From Grimontia kaedaensis (GTDB lineage Bacteria; Pseudomonadota; Gammaproteobacteria; Enterobacterales; Vibrionaceae), in contig NZ_CP082275.1 in NCBI RefSeq assembly GCF_023746615.1, positions 3,100,001-3,164,000 of the forward strand: a stretch of 64,000 nt of DNA, read 5' to 3'. A model generated the notes under the pieces. That model ran no database searches and was not told where the DNA came from. It worked only from the letters and a program-made list of their open reading frames with translations. Position numbers and translations under genes: made by a program. Positions 35,767-44,983 of the stretch are shown here, one piece after another (position 1 is the stretch's first letter; every line of letters starts with the position of its first letter).

Positions 35767-36036
35767 CTATCCTTTTTTAGCAATGGTGGAGGTCTTGTAG
35801 CGACCTCCTGCACGCTGTTCCAGCGCTCTGCCTAATAGGGTTTCTTTGTCGACGCGTGGCGTTGTTGTCAGTAAGGCTTTTTCAACAACCTCAGGTTGAG
35901 TCGTTTCCAGCCCAGCAAGGAAAGCCTTGCACACATCAGTCGAATTATCATCGAAACAGTGTGAGTATTTGTTCGCAGCCAATGCTGGTGTAGCGAAGAG
36001 CACTCCGCTAATAATCAATGCTAACTTTTTTCTCAT
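35767..36036 (-). CDS. Small secreted protein of unknown function
   Basis: An 89-residue product, not recognised as a known family. It has a clear signal peptide (MRKKLALIISG...ATPALA, cleavage near residue 20). The mature part is about 68 residues, with two cysteines nine residues apart (CFDDNSTDVC) that could form a disulfide, and a basic C-terminus. The ATG at 36036 follows GAGGAAGATAGCG. The longer frame upstream only reads through the nhaA coding sequence. Its first 29 bp overlap the 3' end of nhaA, so it is translated from the nhaA transcript. A link to Na+ or pH stress is guesswork from position. Confidence 0.75.
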   Translation of the reverse strand: MRKKLALIISGVLFATPALAANKYSHCFDDNSTDVCKAFLAGLETTQPEVVEKALLTTTPRVDKETLLGRALEQRAGGRYKTSTIAKKG

Positions 36037-37198
36037 CGCTATCTTCCTCAACCTCACTCGATTTCGGCAATACAGCATTAAGCAAGGCGTAACCTGCCAC
36101 GGCCGAGATAGTTGAACCAATCAAAATGCCCAGTCTTGAGAAGGTAATGTAGCTTTCATCCACTCCGACAAACGCCAGAGACGAAATGAAGATGGACATG
36201 GTAAAGCCGATACCACACAACAAAGACACAGCGAAGATTTGCTTAAAGTTTACGTTTTCAGGCAGGCGAGCAATACCCAGTTTTACTGACGCCCAGCTCA
36301 GGGTAAAGATACCCAGAGGCTTACCAATCAACAGGCCCAATGCAATCCCCAATGGAAGCGTATTAGTCAAACTTTCAATCGATACGCCTTCCAGTGATAC
36401 ACCAGCATTTGCGAACGCAAAGACAGGCAGAATAAGGAAAGCAGCATATGGGTGAATAGCATGTTCAAGCTCTTTCAGTGGTGACTTACCGTCCTTTCCA
36501 CCTTCAAGCGGGATCACAAAGCCCAGCACCACACCCGCCAGTGTCGCGTGAACACCTGACTTCAAAACGCTGACCCAAAGGATGGCACCGACTAACAAAT
36601 ACCACTTGGTTGCAGTCACCCCTTTTGCATTCATCAAGAAGAGCGCGGCCGTCGCGAGGAAAGCAACTGTCAGTGCTGTCACAGACAGATCGCTACTATA
36701 GAACAGCGCAATGATAACGATAACGCCTAGGTCATCAATAATCGCCAATGCGAGTAGGAAGACTTTCAGTGCCAACGGAACACGTTTGCCCAGCAGCGCC
36801 ATCACACCCAGTGCGAATGCAATGTCCGTCGCAGCTGGAATTGCCCAACCCGCTTGGGTAACAGGGTCGCCAGCATTGAATGCTAGATATACTGCAGCAG
36901 GTGCTACCATACCGCCGACAGCAGCAATAGCAGGGAAGATGGCTTTCTCTTTGGTATTCAGAGCGCCTTCAATCAGCTCCCTTTTAACCTCAAGTCCAAT
37001 CAGTAAGAAGAAGATGGCCATAAGGCCGTCATTGATCCAATGTGCAACAGACAAACCAGCTATATAGCTATGAAGAGCGCCGTCATATAGTGGCTGCAAA
37101 GGCGAGTTGGCAATAATAATCGCCAGAATCGCAGCAATGATCAGCACTAAACCACCAGCTGATTCCATCTTCATAAACTGACGAATCGCATCAGTCAT
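36008..37198 (-). CDS. nhaA: Na+/H+ antiporter NhaA
   Basis: A 396-residue inner-membrane protein with about 12 membrane segments that exports Na+ in exchange for protons. The ion-binding pair Asp-Asp in ALAIIDDLGVI and the motif PAATDIAFALGVMALLG are intact. The ATG at 37198 is used because GGAG lies 8 nt upstream. The GTG nine bases earlier lies inside that ribosome site. The C-terminus is charged (EVEEDSDEKKVSIDY). nhaR follows on the same strand. Confidence 0.97.
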   Translation of the reverse strand: MTDAIRQFMKMESAGGLVLIIAAILAIIIANSPLQPLYDGALHSYIAGLSVAHWINDGLMAIFFLLIGLEVKRELIEGALNTKEKAIFPAIAAVGGMVAPAAVYLAFNAGDPVTQAGWAIPAATDIAFALGVMALLGKRVPLALKVFLLALAIIDDLGVIVIIALFYSSDLSVTALTVAFLATAALFLMNAKGVTATKWYLLVGAILWVSVLKSGVHATLAGVVLGFVIPLEGGKDGKSPLKELEHAIHPYAAFLILPVFAFANAGVSLEGVSIESLTNTLPLGIALGLLIGKPLGIFTLSWASVKLGIARLPENVNFKQIFAVSLLCGIGFTMSIFISSLAFVGVDESYITFSRLGILIGSTISAVAGYALLNAVLPKSSEVEEDSDEKKVSIDY

Positions 37199-37580
37199 TA
37201 AAAGCACTCCGTTAAATTAGTTAATCTCTACTAGTCTAGGCGCCGATCATCGATAAAGAAAAATCGGTTCTTCGGAGATTAAACATCGAAATATCCGAAG
37301 TATCCAATCAAAATTGTTACTTTTTTCGCAACGAAAATCGGTAACTCTGTCATAAACGTCACAGCCCAGCCTGCATCAAGCATTAAAACGGTTCAAGTGC
37401 CTATTTTTTATACTGCGATTTCACCCCTCACATAAACAACTTATCTTCATGTTTTTTATAGTAAATTGAACATATGACACAAAGTCTTTACACCCTCTCT
37501 TATGAATGGCTGATACACCACCTCATAACTGTCATATTAGTGAAATATTTCGTACCTAATATCCGCGCCAGATTCTTTCA

Positions 37581-37609
37581 CTGACACAAATCTGACATTT
37601 AACTGTCAC
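37581..37609 (+). promoter_or_regulatory. Three PhoB-like direct repeats before nptA
   Basis: Heptamers CTGACAC (37581), CTGACAT (37592) and CTGTCAC (37603) recur every 11 bp with AT-rich 4-bp spacers (AAAT, TTAA). This is the architecture of a PhoB box (CTGTCAT repeats, 11-bp period). The array ends directly at the ribosome site GGAG of nptA. Further TGTCA/TGACA words occur upstream (about 37350, 37473 and 37525). Confidence 0.6.
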
Positions 37610-37622
37610 GGAGATTTCTCTT

Positions 37623-38768
37623 ATGACCTCCCAAGCTTCTACTGCTGCACCGATTAACAGCTCTAAGAATTGGGTACGTTGGGCCAACCTGGCACTTATG
37701 CTTTATGTACTGCTTCTGGCAGTTTCCATGGTTGGAAGTGGTTTCAAATGGGCTGCGGGTGACGAGGCTAGAACCTTGTTTGAATTCGCTTCTCATCCTG
37801 TTGCAGGTCTGATGATTGGTATCGTAGCGACAGCGCTCATCCAGTCTTCCAGTACTGTAACTTCTATTATCGTTGGTCTTGTCGCTGGCGGTCTGCCAGT
37901 TGAAACCGCCATCCCTATGGTGATGGGTGCAAACATAGGCACTACCGTGACCAATACACTGGTAAGTCTGGGTCACGCTCGTTGCAAAGATGAATTCCGC
38001 CGTGCATTTACCTGTGCAACTGTTCACGATTTCTTTAACCTGATTGCTGTAGCTATCTTCCTGCCGCTGGAAATGATGTTCGGCCTGCTGGACAAGATCT
38101 CAAGCTGGTTGGTGGCACCTTTCATGTTTGAAGGTAGCCTGAGTATGAAAGGTTTGGACTTTATGGGTCCAATCACCAAACCACTGGTTAATGGCACTAA
38201 AGATGTGCTGTCTTCACTGCCGGGTAGTTGGGGCGGCATCGTACTGGCTCTGCTGGGTATTGCACTGATCTTCGCTTCTATCACCATGATGGGCAAACTG
38301 ATGCGCTCTCTGATGGTCGGCCGTGCAAAAGAAATGCTGCACAAAGCGATTGGTCGTGGTCCTATCCACGGCATTATGTCCGGTACTTTGGTCACTATTC
38401 TGGTTCAGTCTTCTTCTACGACCACCAGCCTGATGGTTCCGCTAGTAGGTACCAACGTACTGAAAGTACGTGACGTGTATCCGTTCACTCTGGGCGCGAA
38501 CATCGGTACCTGTATCACCGCCCTGCTGGCAGCAACGGCAGTGACGGGTCCTAACGCTGTATTTGCCCTGCAGATCGCTCTGGTACACCTGGCGTTCAAC
38601 ATCATGGCAACCCTGCTGATCTTCGGTACACCATTCCTGCGTGAAATCCCACTGAAGTGCGCGGAAATGCTGGGTGAAGCTGCAGCGAAGAACAAGATGG
38701 CTGTCGTGGCTTACTTAGGTCTGGTATTCATTGCGATTCCTTCGCTAGTGATGCTGGTAACCCAATAA
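37623..38768 (+). CDS. nptA: Na+/phosphate cotransporter NptA
   Basis: A 381-residue membrane protein of the Na/Pi cotransporter family (type II, PF02690). Two inverted repeats carry the QSSS motifs: TALIQSSSTVTSIIVGLVAG near residue 75 and VTILVQSSSTTTSLMVPLVG near residue 260. Each is followed by a GANIGT motif. About eight membrane segments are apparent. It imports phosphate with Na+, or balances it. The start has GGAG 9 nt upstream. PhoB-like repeats in the leader fit phosphate control. Confidence 0.92.
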   Translation: MTSQASTAAPINSSKNWVRWANLALMLYVLLLAVSMVGSGFKWAAGDEARTLFEFASHPVAGLMIGIVATALIQSSSTVTSIIVGLVAGGLPVETAIPMVMGANIGTTVTNTLVSLGHARCKDEFRRAFTCATVHDFFNLIAVAIFLPLEMMFGLLDKISSWLVAPFMFEGSLSMKGLDFMGPITKPLVNGTKDVLSSLPGSWGGIVLALLGIALIFASITMMGKLMRSLMVGRAKEMLHKAIGRGPIHGIMSGTLVTILVQSSSTTTSLMVPLVGTNVLKVRDVYPFTLGANIGTCITALLAATAVTGPNAVFALQIALVHLAFNIMATLLIFGTPFLREIPLKCAEMLGEAAAKNKMAVVAYLGLVFIAIPSLVMLVTQ

Positions 38769-38790
38769 GCAATACTGACAAACTGATTTG

Positions 38791-38817
38791 AAAACGCCCG
38801 CTGATGCGGGCGTTTTT
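38791..38817 (+). terminator. Terminator after nptA
   Basis: AAAACGCCCG-CTGATG-CGGGCGTTTTT, 22 bp past the stop. Confidence 0.9.
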
Positions 38818-38825
38818 GTATTTAG

Positions 38826-38937
38826 GGCCCTGGGTCCTGCAGGAATTATTCAAGACCATCGAGACATTAAAAAAGCGGCACTGGTGATCAGTTGCCGCTT
38901 TTTCTATTCCTAGGATCTTCTTTTCCTGGAACCCTAA
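38826..38937. repeat. CCTAGG-type intergenic repeat, copy A
   Basis: The left arm GGGCCCTGGGTCCTGCAGG and the right arm CCTAGGATCTTCTTTTCCTG resemble arms of a second element at 53590-53695. The thyA terminator lies inside the copy. Family limits are estimated by eye. Confidence 0.5.
38869..38896 (-). terminator. Terminator after thyA
   Basis: On the minus strand GCGGC/GCCGC with an inner ACTG/CAGT stem, followed by six T, about 50 bp past the thyA stop. Confidence 0.8.
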
Positions 38938-38943
38938 ACCCTC

Positions 38944-39783
38944 TTATACCGCAATCGGCGCTTTAATCGATGGTTGAGCTTCATAGCCTTCTATCTCAAA
39001 GTCTTCCAGCTTGTAATCGAAGATAGAGTCTGGCTTACGTTTGATTGTCAAGGTTGGACGATTACCAGGCTCACGTTTGAGCTGCTCGAAGACGATGTCA
39101 TCGGTCAGGTGATTGTGATAAAGGTGAACATCACCGAAGGTATGGACGAAATCACCCACTTCCAAATCACACTGCTGCGCAATCATGTGAGTGAACAGCG
39201 CGTAACTCGCGATATTGAAAGGTACGCCCAGAAAGTAATCGGCGCTGCGCTGGTAAAGCTGGCATGACAACTTGCCATCAGCTACATAGAACTGAAACAA
39301 ACAGTGGCATGGTGCCAGTGCCATCTTGCCTTGCTCTGCATTTGCTTGCGGGCTGATGGTCTCGTCAGGCAGGTCAGCAGGGTTCCACGCCGTAATAATG
39401 TGGCGACGCGAATTTGGCTTGGCTTTGATCTGCTCAATCAGCTCAGCAATCTGGTCAACCGTTGAACCGTCCGGACAGGCCCATGAACGCCACTGAGCTC
39501 CGTAAACCGGGCCTAGATCGCCCTCTTCTGTCGCCCACTCGTCCCAGATTGTTACATTATTTTCTTGGAGATACTTGATGTTGGTATCGCCATTGAGGAA
39601 CCAAAGCAACTCATGGATGATGGCGCGAGTGTAAAGCTTTTTGGTGGTCAGCAGCGGAAAGCCTTCACTAAGATCGAAACGCATCTGACGTCCAAAAACA
39701 GAGCGTGTACCCACTCCAGTACGGTCACCGCGGTCGGTGCCGTTATCAATGATATCCTGCATCAAATCAAGATATTGCTTCAT
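38944..39783 (-). CDS. thyA: Thymidylate synthase
   Basis: The 279-residue enzyme methylates dUMP to dTMP using methylene-tetrahydrofolate. The nucleophile is Cys159 in LAPCHCLFQFY. The phosphate-binding arginines (DRTGVGTRSVFG, SRRHIITAWNP) and the C-terminal IKAPIAV are present. It is about 15 residues longer than E. coli ThyA, with an insertion around residues 85-150 (TEEGDL and the ISPQANAEQG loop), as in other Vibrionaceae. It lies downstream of lgt on the same strand. Confidence 0.98.
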   Translation of the reverse strand: MKQYLDLMQDIIDNGTDRGDRTGVGTRSVFGRQMRFDLSEGFPLLTTKKLYTRAIIHELLWFLNGDTNIKYLQENNVTIWDEWATEEGDLGPVYGAQWRSWACPDGSTVDQIAELIEQIKAKPNSRRHIITAWNPADLPDETISPQANAEQGKMALAPCHCLFQFYVADGKLSCQLYQRSADYFLGVPFNIASYALFTHMIAQQCDLEVGDFVHTFGDVHLYHNHLTDDIVFEQLKREPGNRPTLTIKRKPDSIFDYKLEDFEIEGYEAQPSIKAPIAV

Positions 39784-39841
39784 GACTCTTCCTTTCTTTT
39801 ACTACCCGCCATAGCGGGGTGACAAATCACAAATATAAAGA

Positions 39842-39863
39842 AAGCCGCAGAGATCTGCGGCTT
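39842..39863 (-). terminator. Hairpin between lgt and thyA
   Basis: On the minus strand AAGCCGCAGA / TCTGCGGCTT followed by TCTTTATATTT. It is a terminator or attenuator ahead of thyA. In E. coli the two genes are directly coupled, without such a gap. Confidence 0.65.
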
Positions 39864-39875
39864 AAACTGAAATTA

Positions 39876-40676
39876 TTATATGGAGCGCGCTGCGCTTGGG
39901 TCTCTGCGATAAGCCCAGACTACCATTAACACACCCACAATAATCATTGGCGTCGACAATATTTGTCCCATGCTGATCCAATCACCAAATAGGCCCAAAT
40001 GTGCGTCAGGCTCGCGATAAAACTCAACAATAAAGCGGAACGCCCCGTAGCCAATCAGGAAGAGACCGGAAACGGCACCGGCAGGTCGCGGCTTCTTGAT
40101 AAACCAGTTAAGGATGAGGAACAATACGATGCCTTCCAGCAAAAATTCGTAAAGCTGCGAAGGATGACGTGCAATTGGGCCTCCTGTCGGAAAAATCATT
40201 CCCCATGGCATATCTGTCGCACGCCCCCAAAGCTCACCATTGATAAAGTTACCCAGACGGCCTGCACCCAGCCCAAATGGTACCAGCGGCGCAATAAAGT
40301 CTGAAACAGCGAAGAAAGTCCGCTTGGTCTTGCGGGCATACCAAGCCATGGCTGCAATCACACCCAACAATCCACCGTGAAAAGACATGCCGCCTGTCCA
40401 CACTTTGAACAGGAATAAGGGATCGGCAAGGAAAGCGTCAAATTGATAAAACAGCACGTAGCCAATACGACCGCCTAACACGACGCCTAAGAAACCTGCG
40501 AACAGTAAGTCACCTACTTCATCTCTTGTCCATCCACTACCCGTTTTGTCTGCACGGCGGTTAGCTAACCAGAGCGCAAACGCAAAACCAGCAAGGTACA
40601 TCAAGCCATACCAGCGAACTGCCAGCGGCCCGATTTCAATCAGGACAGGATCTATTTGGGGAAATGTCAGTGACAT
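39876..40676 (-). CDS. lgt: Prolipoprotein diacylglyceryl transferase
   Basis: A 266-residue inner-membrane enzyme with about seven segments. It transfers diacylglycerol from phosphatidylglycerol to the lipobox cysteine. The signature GGRIGYVLFY, the catalytic MSFHGGLLG and GRLGNFINGELWGR are intact. It sits between the TauE/SafE permease gene (13 bp upstream) and thyA. Confidence 0.98.
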   Translation of the reverse strand: MSLTFPQIDPVLIEIGPLAVRWYGLMYLAGFAFALWLANRRADKTGSGWTRDEVGDLLFAGFLGVVLGGRIGYVLFYQFDAFLADPLFLFKVWTGGMSFHGGLLGVIAAMAWYARKTKRTFFAVSDFIAPLVPFGLGAGRLGNFINGELWGRATDMPWGMIFPTGGPIARHPSQLYEFLLEGIVLFLILNWFIKKPRPAGAVSGLFLIGYGAFRFIVEFYREPDAHLGLFGDWISMGQILSTPMIIVGVLMVVWAYRRDPSAARSI

Positions 40677-40689
40677 GAATTCGTCTTCC

Positions 40690-41496
40690 TTAGCTAAAAA
40701 ACATGCTTGCGCCCACTACGAGCAAAAAAACCGCGAATACGCGTTTTATGATGGGTGTCGGTAATTGGGTCGCAAGTCTAGCACCGTAGCGTGTTGTCAT
40801 TACGGAAGTGACTACAATACCAATCAACGCAGGTAAGTAAACATAACCAACACTGTAGGGTGGTAGCGCTTCGGGTTGATTCAGCCCGAAAAAGATAAAA
40901 CCAATGACACCGGAAAACGCCAAAAAGACACCGCACAGTGAAGCACTTCCGATGGCTTTTCGCATTTCGACGCCATGATAATGCAGGTAAGGCACGGTCA
41001 ATGAACCGCCACCAATTCCCGCAAGGCTGGCTATCATACCAATCGCTGCCCCGCTGGTCATACTTCCTAGGGTGGAAGGTAACGGTCTGGCAGACTTAAC
41101 CCTCAGCGATAATGCCATTTGAAGAGCAAGCAGCAACACAATAGCCCCAAACACTTTCGGTAAATATTCAGTTGGCATTCGGTCAGCTATACCACTACCC
41201 AGCAGACCACCGAAAAGAATGCCCGGCAACAGTGTGCGGATAACCGAAGGTTGGACATTGCCCAAGCGATAATGGGTATAAGCAGATGAGGAAGAGGTGA
41301 TAACAATGCTGGCAAGCGAAGTGGCGAGCGCCATCGGCATCACGAGGTTGGCAGATATTCCAGCCCAAGGCAGAAGAACACTCAACGCAGGCACGACAAT
41401 CAGGCCGCCACCAATACCTAATAGCCCAGCTAACAGACCAACAATGCCACCGACGAAAAGACAAACGCCAAACAACCACAATGTGGCTTCTAACAT
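40690..41496 (-). CDS. TauE/SafE-family membrane transporter (TSUP)
   Basis: A 268-residue protein with about eight membrane segments and two copies of the TSUP repeat motif: GLLAGLLGIGGGLIVVPAL near residue 20 and GMIASLAGIGGGSLTVPYL near residue 155. Members export small sulfur or carboxylate anions, but the substrate here is unknown. It lies between ptsP and lgt, all on the minus strand, a common arrangement in Vibrionaceae that offers no substrate clue. Confidence 0.9.
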   Translation of the reverse strand: MLEATLWLFGVCLFVGGIVGLLAGLLGIGGGLIVVPALSVLLPWAGISANLVMPMALATSLASIVITSSSSAYTHYRLGNVQPSVIRTLLPGILFGGLLGSGIADRMPTEYLPKVFGAIVLLLALQMALSLRVKSARPLPSTLGSMTSGAAIGMIASLAGIGGGSLTVPYLHYHGVEMRKAIGSASLCGVFLAFSGVIGFIFFGLNQPEALPPYSVGYVYLPALIGIVVTSVMTTRYGARLATQLPTPIIKRVFAVFLLVVGASMFFS

Positions 41497-41576
41497 GAAA
41501 GATTCCTATTGGCGCAAGACAAAAGCCAAGTCACCTTATTATTTTCCCTTTACCTAACATCCCAGTAAAGCTCGGG

Positions 41577-43835
41577 TTATTTACCTACCCGGATCAAACC
41601 GCCGAGATTGTACTGCTCTAAAAAGGCTTCAGAGGCGTTTCTTATGTCACCCGCTAATGACAGTTGTTGGACAGCCGCCGTATGCGATTCCAACTCCTCA
41701 CTGGGAATATGGCGCAGTACGTATTTAATCTTCGCCACACTTCGTGTGTTCATACTGAGCTGTCTGTACCCCATACCTACCAGTAACACTGCACCGATAG
41801 GATCACCAGCAAACTCACCACAGACACTGACTGGCAACTTGAGCCGTTTGCTATTGTCGAGAATTTGTCTAAGCACCGCCAATACTGACGGGTGGAATGT
41901 ATCATAGACCTCAGCGACCCGGGCGTTGTTCCTGTCTACAGCCAATAAATACTGTGTCAGATCATTGGTACCTACTGAGAGGAAATCGATATGCGGCGCG
42001 ATGGTATCCAGCTGGTAGAGGACAGAAGGCACTTCTACCATGATACCCAACCTTGGCAGCTTTAAAGTCTCTCCTTGCTGATCAGCGATTTCTGATACTT
42101 CTGAGAATGCCCTTTCAATCAAGGTCTTGGCTTCAAGAAGCTCTGATAAGCCAGAGATCATGGGAAGTAGAACAGAAAGGTTGTCGCGCCCGATACTGGC
42201 ACGCAGCATGGCGCGAACCTGAATTAGAAATATATCCGGATGGTCCAGAGTGAATCGGATACCACGCCAGCCCAGAAAGGGGTTGTCCTCTTCAATTTTA
42301 AGGTAAGGCAACGGCTTGTCGCCACCAATATCCAGCGTACGCATCACCACAGGTTGCTTAGGATAACAATCTAGAATTGCGCGGTATTGATTTACCTGGT
42401 CGTCTTCCGACGGGAAGCTTCGTTGCATCAAAAACGGCACTTCGGTGCGATACAGGCCAACACCATCGACCCCACGGTTGATAGCAATGCTGGTATCAGC
42501 ACTGAGTCCCGCATTCAAGTGGACTTCGACCCTCACCCCATCGGCAGTTTCTGTTTTCTTGGTGAAAGTACTTTCGACTTCCTGTTGCAGTTCGAGCTCT
42601 TCATCCCGAAGGCGTTCGTACTCTTCAAGCACCTGCGGAGCTGGCTCAACCAGTAATCGCCCTTTGAAACCATCGAGCACAATCTGTTTGCGGTGAACCA
42701 ACTGCGGGCTGAATTCAACCCCCATAACAGCAGGAATACCAAGCGCTCTTGCCAGAATGGCGGCATGTGCGTTCACTGCGCCTTCTTCAGCGACAACACC
42801 AGCTAAGCGATCACGAGGGATCGCAGCCAGCATGGCAGCCGTCAATTCACGGGCGAACAGCACGATAGGCTCATCAAAATTCCACTGCTTAATCTCCTGG
42901 TTCTCGAGGAAATAAAGCAGGCGTTGTCCAAGCTCCTTCACATCGTTTGCACGTTCACGAAGATAAGGATCGGACATATTCTGGAAACGCTCAGAAAACG
43001 CGTCAATGGTTTGCTTTACCGCCCATTCTGCTAAGTCGCCATTCTGAATGCGTTCATTCATGGCCTTTCGCAACATGGGATCGTTAAGAAGGTGGATAAA
43101 AAGATCGAAGATCGCCAGCGTGTCCTGATTCAGTTCACTATCAAAACGCTTTCTCAGTCGGCGGAATTCGGTAATGGCTGCACTGATAGCACCATCCAAT
43201 CTATCGCGTTCTTTTTGGGTATCAAGACAAGAAGCAGGGAATACCAAATCAAGCCGTGGCTGTGAAACATCACACCAGGCTTTGGCAATAGCAACACCTG
43301 GCGAAGCTGCCGCACCCTCGAGCAATAACGCCCCTTTTGCATTATTAGGCCAGAAGCCCTGCGCTTTGGCATGGGCAAACACCACGGCCAACTGGGCGGC
43401 GAGTGTAACAAGGAATGACTCTTCACTTTCATCGAACTGGCGAGAGTCACGCTGCTGCACAACAAGAATACCCAGCACTTTTCGGCGATAAATAATAGGC
43501 GTACCCAGGAAGGCGTGGAAAATGTCTTCGCCGATATCAGGAAAGTGTTTGAAGTCGCTGTGGGAACTGGCAAGTGCAAGGTTGATAGGCTCAGCGCGGC
43601 GACCAACCAGCCCGACCAAACCTTCATTAAAGGAGAGGGAAACACGGCGTGCACGGGCATTGAGTCCCTGCGTCGCCATAAGATCATATTGTTCGCGCTC
43701 ATAATCGGCGATGTAGACAGAGCAACACTCCGTCTCCATCGCAGAGCAGGTCTCACGCACTAAGACATTGAGCGCTTGTTTGACGTCGGTGGACGACGCT
43801 ACATTGTTAACGATATCCCGCAGTTTCGTCAGCAT
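41577..43835 (-). CDS. ptsP: Phosphoenolpyruvate-protein phosphotransferase PtsP (EI-Ntr)
   Basis: The 752-residue first enzyme of the nitrogen PTS passes phosphate from PEP to NPr and then to EIIA-Ntr. An N-terminal GAF domain (about 1-160) senses glutamine or related signals. The EI part has the phosphohistidine motif VNAHAAILARALGIPAVMG, the PEP-binding motif EVPSVLYQLD and SVGTNDLTQYLLAVDRNN. It is directly downstream of rppH by 21 bp, the conserved rppH-ptsP pair. Confidence 0.98.
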   Translation of the reverse strand: MLTKLRDIVNNVASSTDVKQALNVLVRETCSAMETECCSVYIADYEREQYDLMATQGLNARARRVSLSFNEGLVGLVGRRAEPINLALASSHSDFKHFPDIGEDIFHAFLGTPIIYRRKVLGILVVQQRDSRQFDESEESFLVTLAAQLAVVFAHAKAQGFWPNNAKGALLLEGAAASPGVAIAKAWCDVSQPRLDLVFPASCLDTQKERDRLDGAISAAITEFRRLRKRFDSELNQDTLAIFDLFIHLLNDPMLRKAMNERIQNGDLAEWAVKQTIDAFSERFQNMSDPYLRERANDVKELGQRLLYFLENQEIKQWNFDEPIVLFARELTAAMLAAIPRDRLAGVVAEEGAVNAHAAILARALGIPAVMGVEFSPQLVHRKQIVLDGFKGRLLVEPAPQVLEEYERLRDEELELQQEVESTFTKKTETADGVRVEVHLNAGLSADTSIAINRGVDGVGLYRTEVPFLMQRSFPSEDDQVNQYRAILDCYPKQPVVMRTLDIGGDKPLPYLKIEEDNPFLGWRGIRFTLDHPDIFLIQVRAMLRASIGRDNLSVLLPMISGLSELLEAKTLIERAFSEVSEIADQQGETLKLPRLGIMVEVPSVLYQLDTIAPHIDFLSVGTNDLTQYLLAVDRNNARVAEVYDTFHPSVLAVLRQILDNSKRLKLPVSVCGEFAGDPIGAVLLVGMGYRQLSMNTRSVAKIKYVLRHIPSEELESHTAAVQQLSLAGDIRNASEAFLEQYNLGGLIRVGK

Positions 43836-43856
43836 CAGCGCCCTCGACGTTTATCC

Positions 43857-44381
43857 TTAGTTCTTCGCTGTGCCCCGCTTGCCTTTCCGTTTGTTTTTTC
43901 TTTCGCGAAAAGGCATCGCCATAGGCGCAAACTCTTTCATCGCACGTCGATAAACTTCGCGTTTAAACGACACCACTTGCCTTACGGGGTACCAATAGCT
44001 GACCCAGCGCCAGCCATCAAATTCCGGCGTTCCCCCGCGTTGCATGTTCACCTTTGACTCGTCACACTCCAGCTTCAGCAAAAACCATTTTTGCTTCTGG
44101 CCGACACACACTGGCTTGGAATCCCAGCGTACCAGACGTTTAGGTAATTTATAGCGTAGCCAGTGACGACTGGTAGCCAGAATTCTTACGTCTTTCTTTG
44201 TTAACCCTACCTCTTCGTAGAGTTCACGGTACATGGCCTGTTCAGGAGTTTCACCGTCATCAATACCACCTTGTGGAAATTGCCAAGAGTGTTGTCCGTA
44301 TCGACGAGCCCAGAGAACTTGACCGTGGCTGTTACAAATTACTATCCCTACGTTGGGACGGTAGCCATCGCCATCTATCAC
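43857..44381 (-). CDS. rppH: RNA pyrophosphohydrolase RppH
   Basis: The 174-residue Nudix hydrolase removes pyrophosphate from 5' ends of mRNAs and triggers RNase E decay. The Nudix box spans residues 38-60 (GGIDDGETPEQAMYRELYEE and VGL). The basic C-terminus (RERKNKRKGKRG) probably contacts RNA. It is co-directional with ptsP. The divergent neighbour is mutH across a 600-bp gap. Confidence 0.97.
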   Translation of the reverse strand: MIDGDGYRPNVGIVICNSHGQVLWARRYGQHSWQFPQGGIDDGETPEQAMYRELYEEVGLTKKDVRILATSRHWLRYKLPKRLVRWDSKPVCVGQKQKWFLLKLECDESKVNMQRGGTPEFDGWRWVSYWYPVRQVVSFKREVYRRAMKEFAPMAMPFRERKNKRKGKRGTAKN

Positions 44382-44983
44382 TGGACGACCTCAAATATAA
44401 ATCTCTATTACCAGTGATTTTTTCACACTATGTGCACAGTGGTAAACAAACATTGTGTATGAGACGCATTTTTTGGGGGCTTCAACCGCCTTTATGGATA
44501 ATTCCACCAGTTACCCAAAGTTATAAACAGCTCGGTGAGACTAAGCGCACATTTATTCACGCTTTCTGTGGATACATTTGTGCAGAACAGACTTCAAACT
44601 GATTAAAAGTGTCTCACCATGACGAATTAAAGACACATCACGGACTGAGCATAAAAATATATATAATTATATTTCAATTACATAGTGAAAAATCTCACTG
44701 TGGTCAACCTGAGATTTAATGGCCAAATTTAGAACGATCTTAAAGTGGTCAAAGATCCATCAAACTTTGACTTACCCACACTGCTCGTTCACTTTGTCGC
44801 CAGTCTGATCCAAGATTAACCATATTCTGTGAGCAAAACCACTGTACAGGCATCCATGATCCATTTTTATACCTTAAGTCAGCAGATCAATGTGGATAAC
44901 TCAAAGATAAATGCAAAAATCGGTGGATCCATTTTGTGGAGGCTGATAGCGTTCTCATCAGATTAATCGTATTCAAAGCCATT
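44382..44983. promoter_or_regulatory. AT-rich region with DnaA boxes and clustered GATC sites upstream of mutH
   Basis: No ORF is supported. There is a perfect DnaA box (TGTGGATAA, 44891-44899) and two one-mismatch boxes in the same orientation (44493-44501, 44567-44575). An AT stretch of 32 bp with only two C lies at 44651-44682. Seven GATC sites fall at 44736, 44754, 44807, 44858, 44885, 44926 and 44986, and four of them extend to GATCCA. The layout recalls replication-origin or SeqA/DnaA-regulated regions, but no function is shown. Confidence 0.5.

Noticed and set aside
44382..44983. Chromosome II replication trigger site (crtS) or a true oriC
   Set aside because: Neither the genes known to flank crtS nor those flanking oriC are nearby, and no RctB 12-mer was recognised with confidence. 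Only the DnaA-box/GATC pattern is reported.
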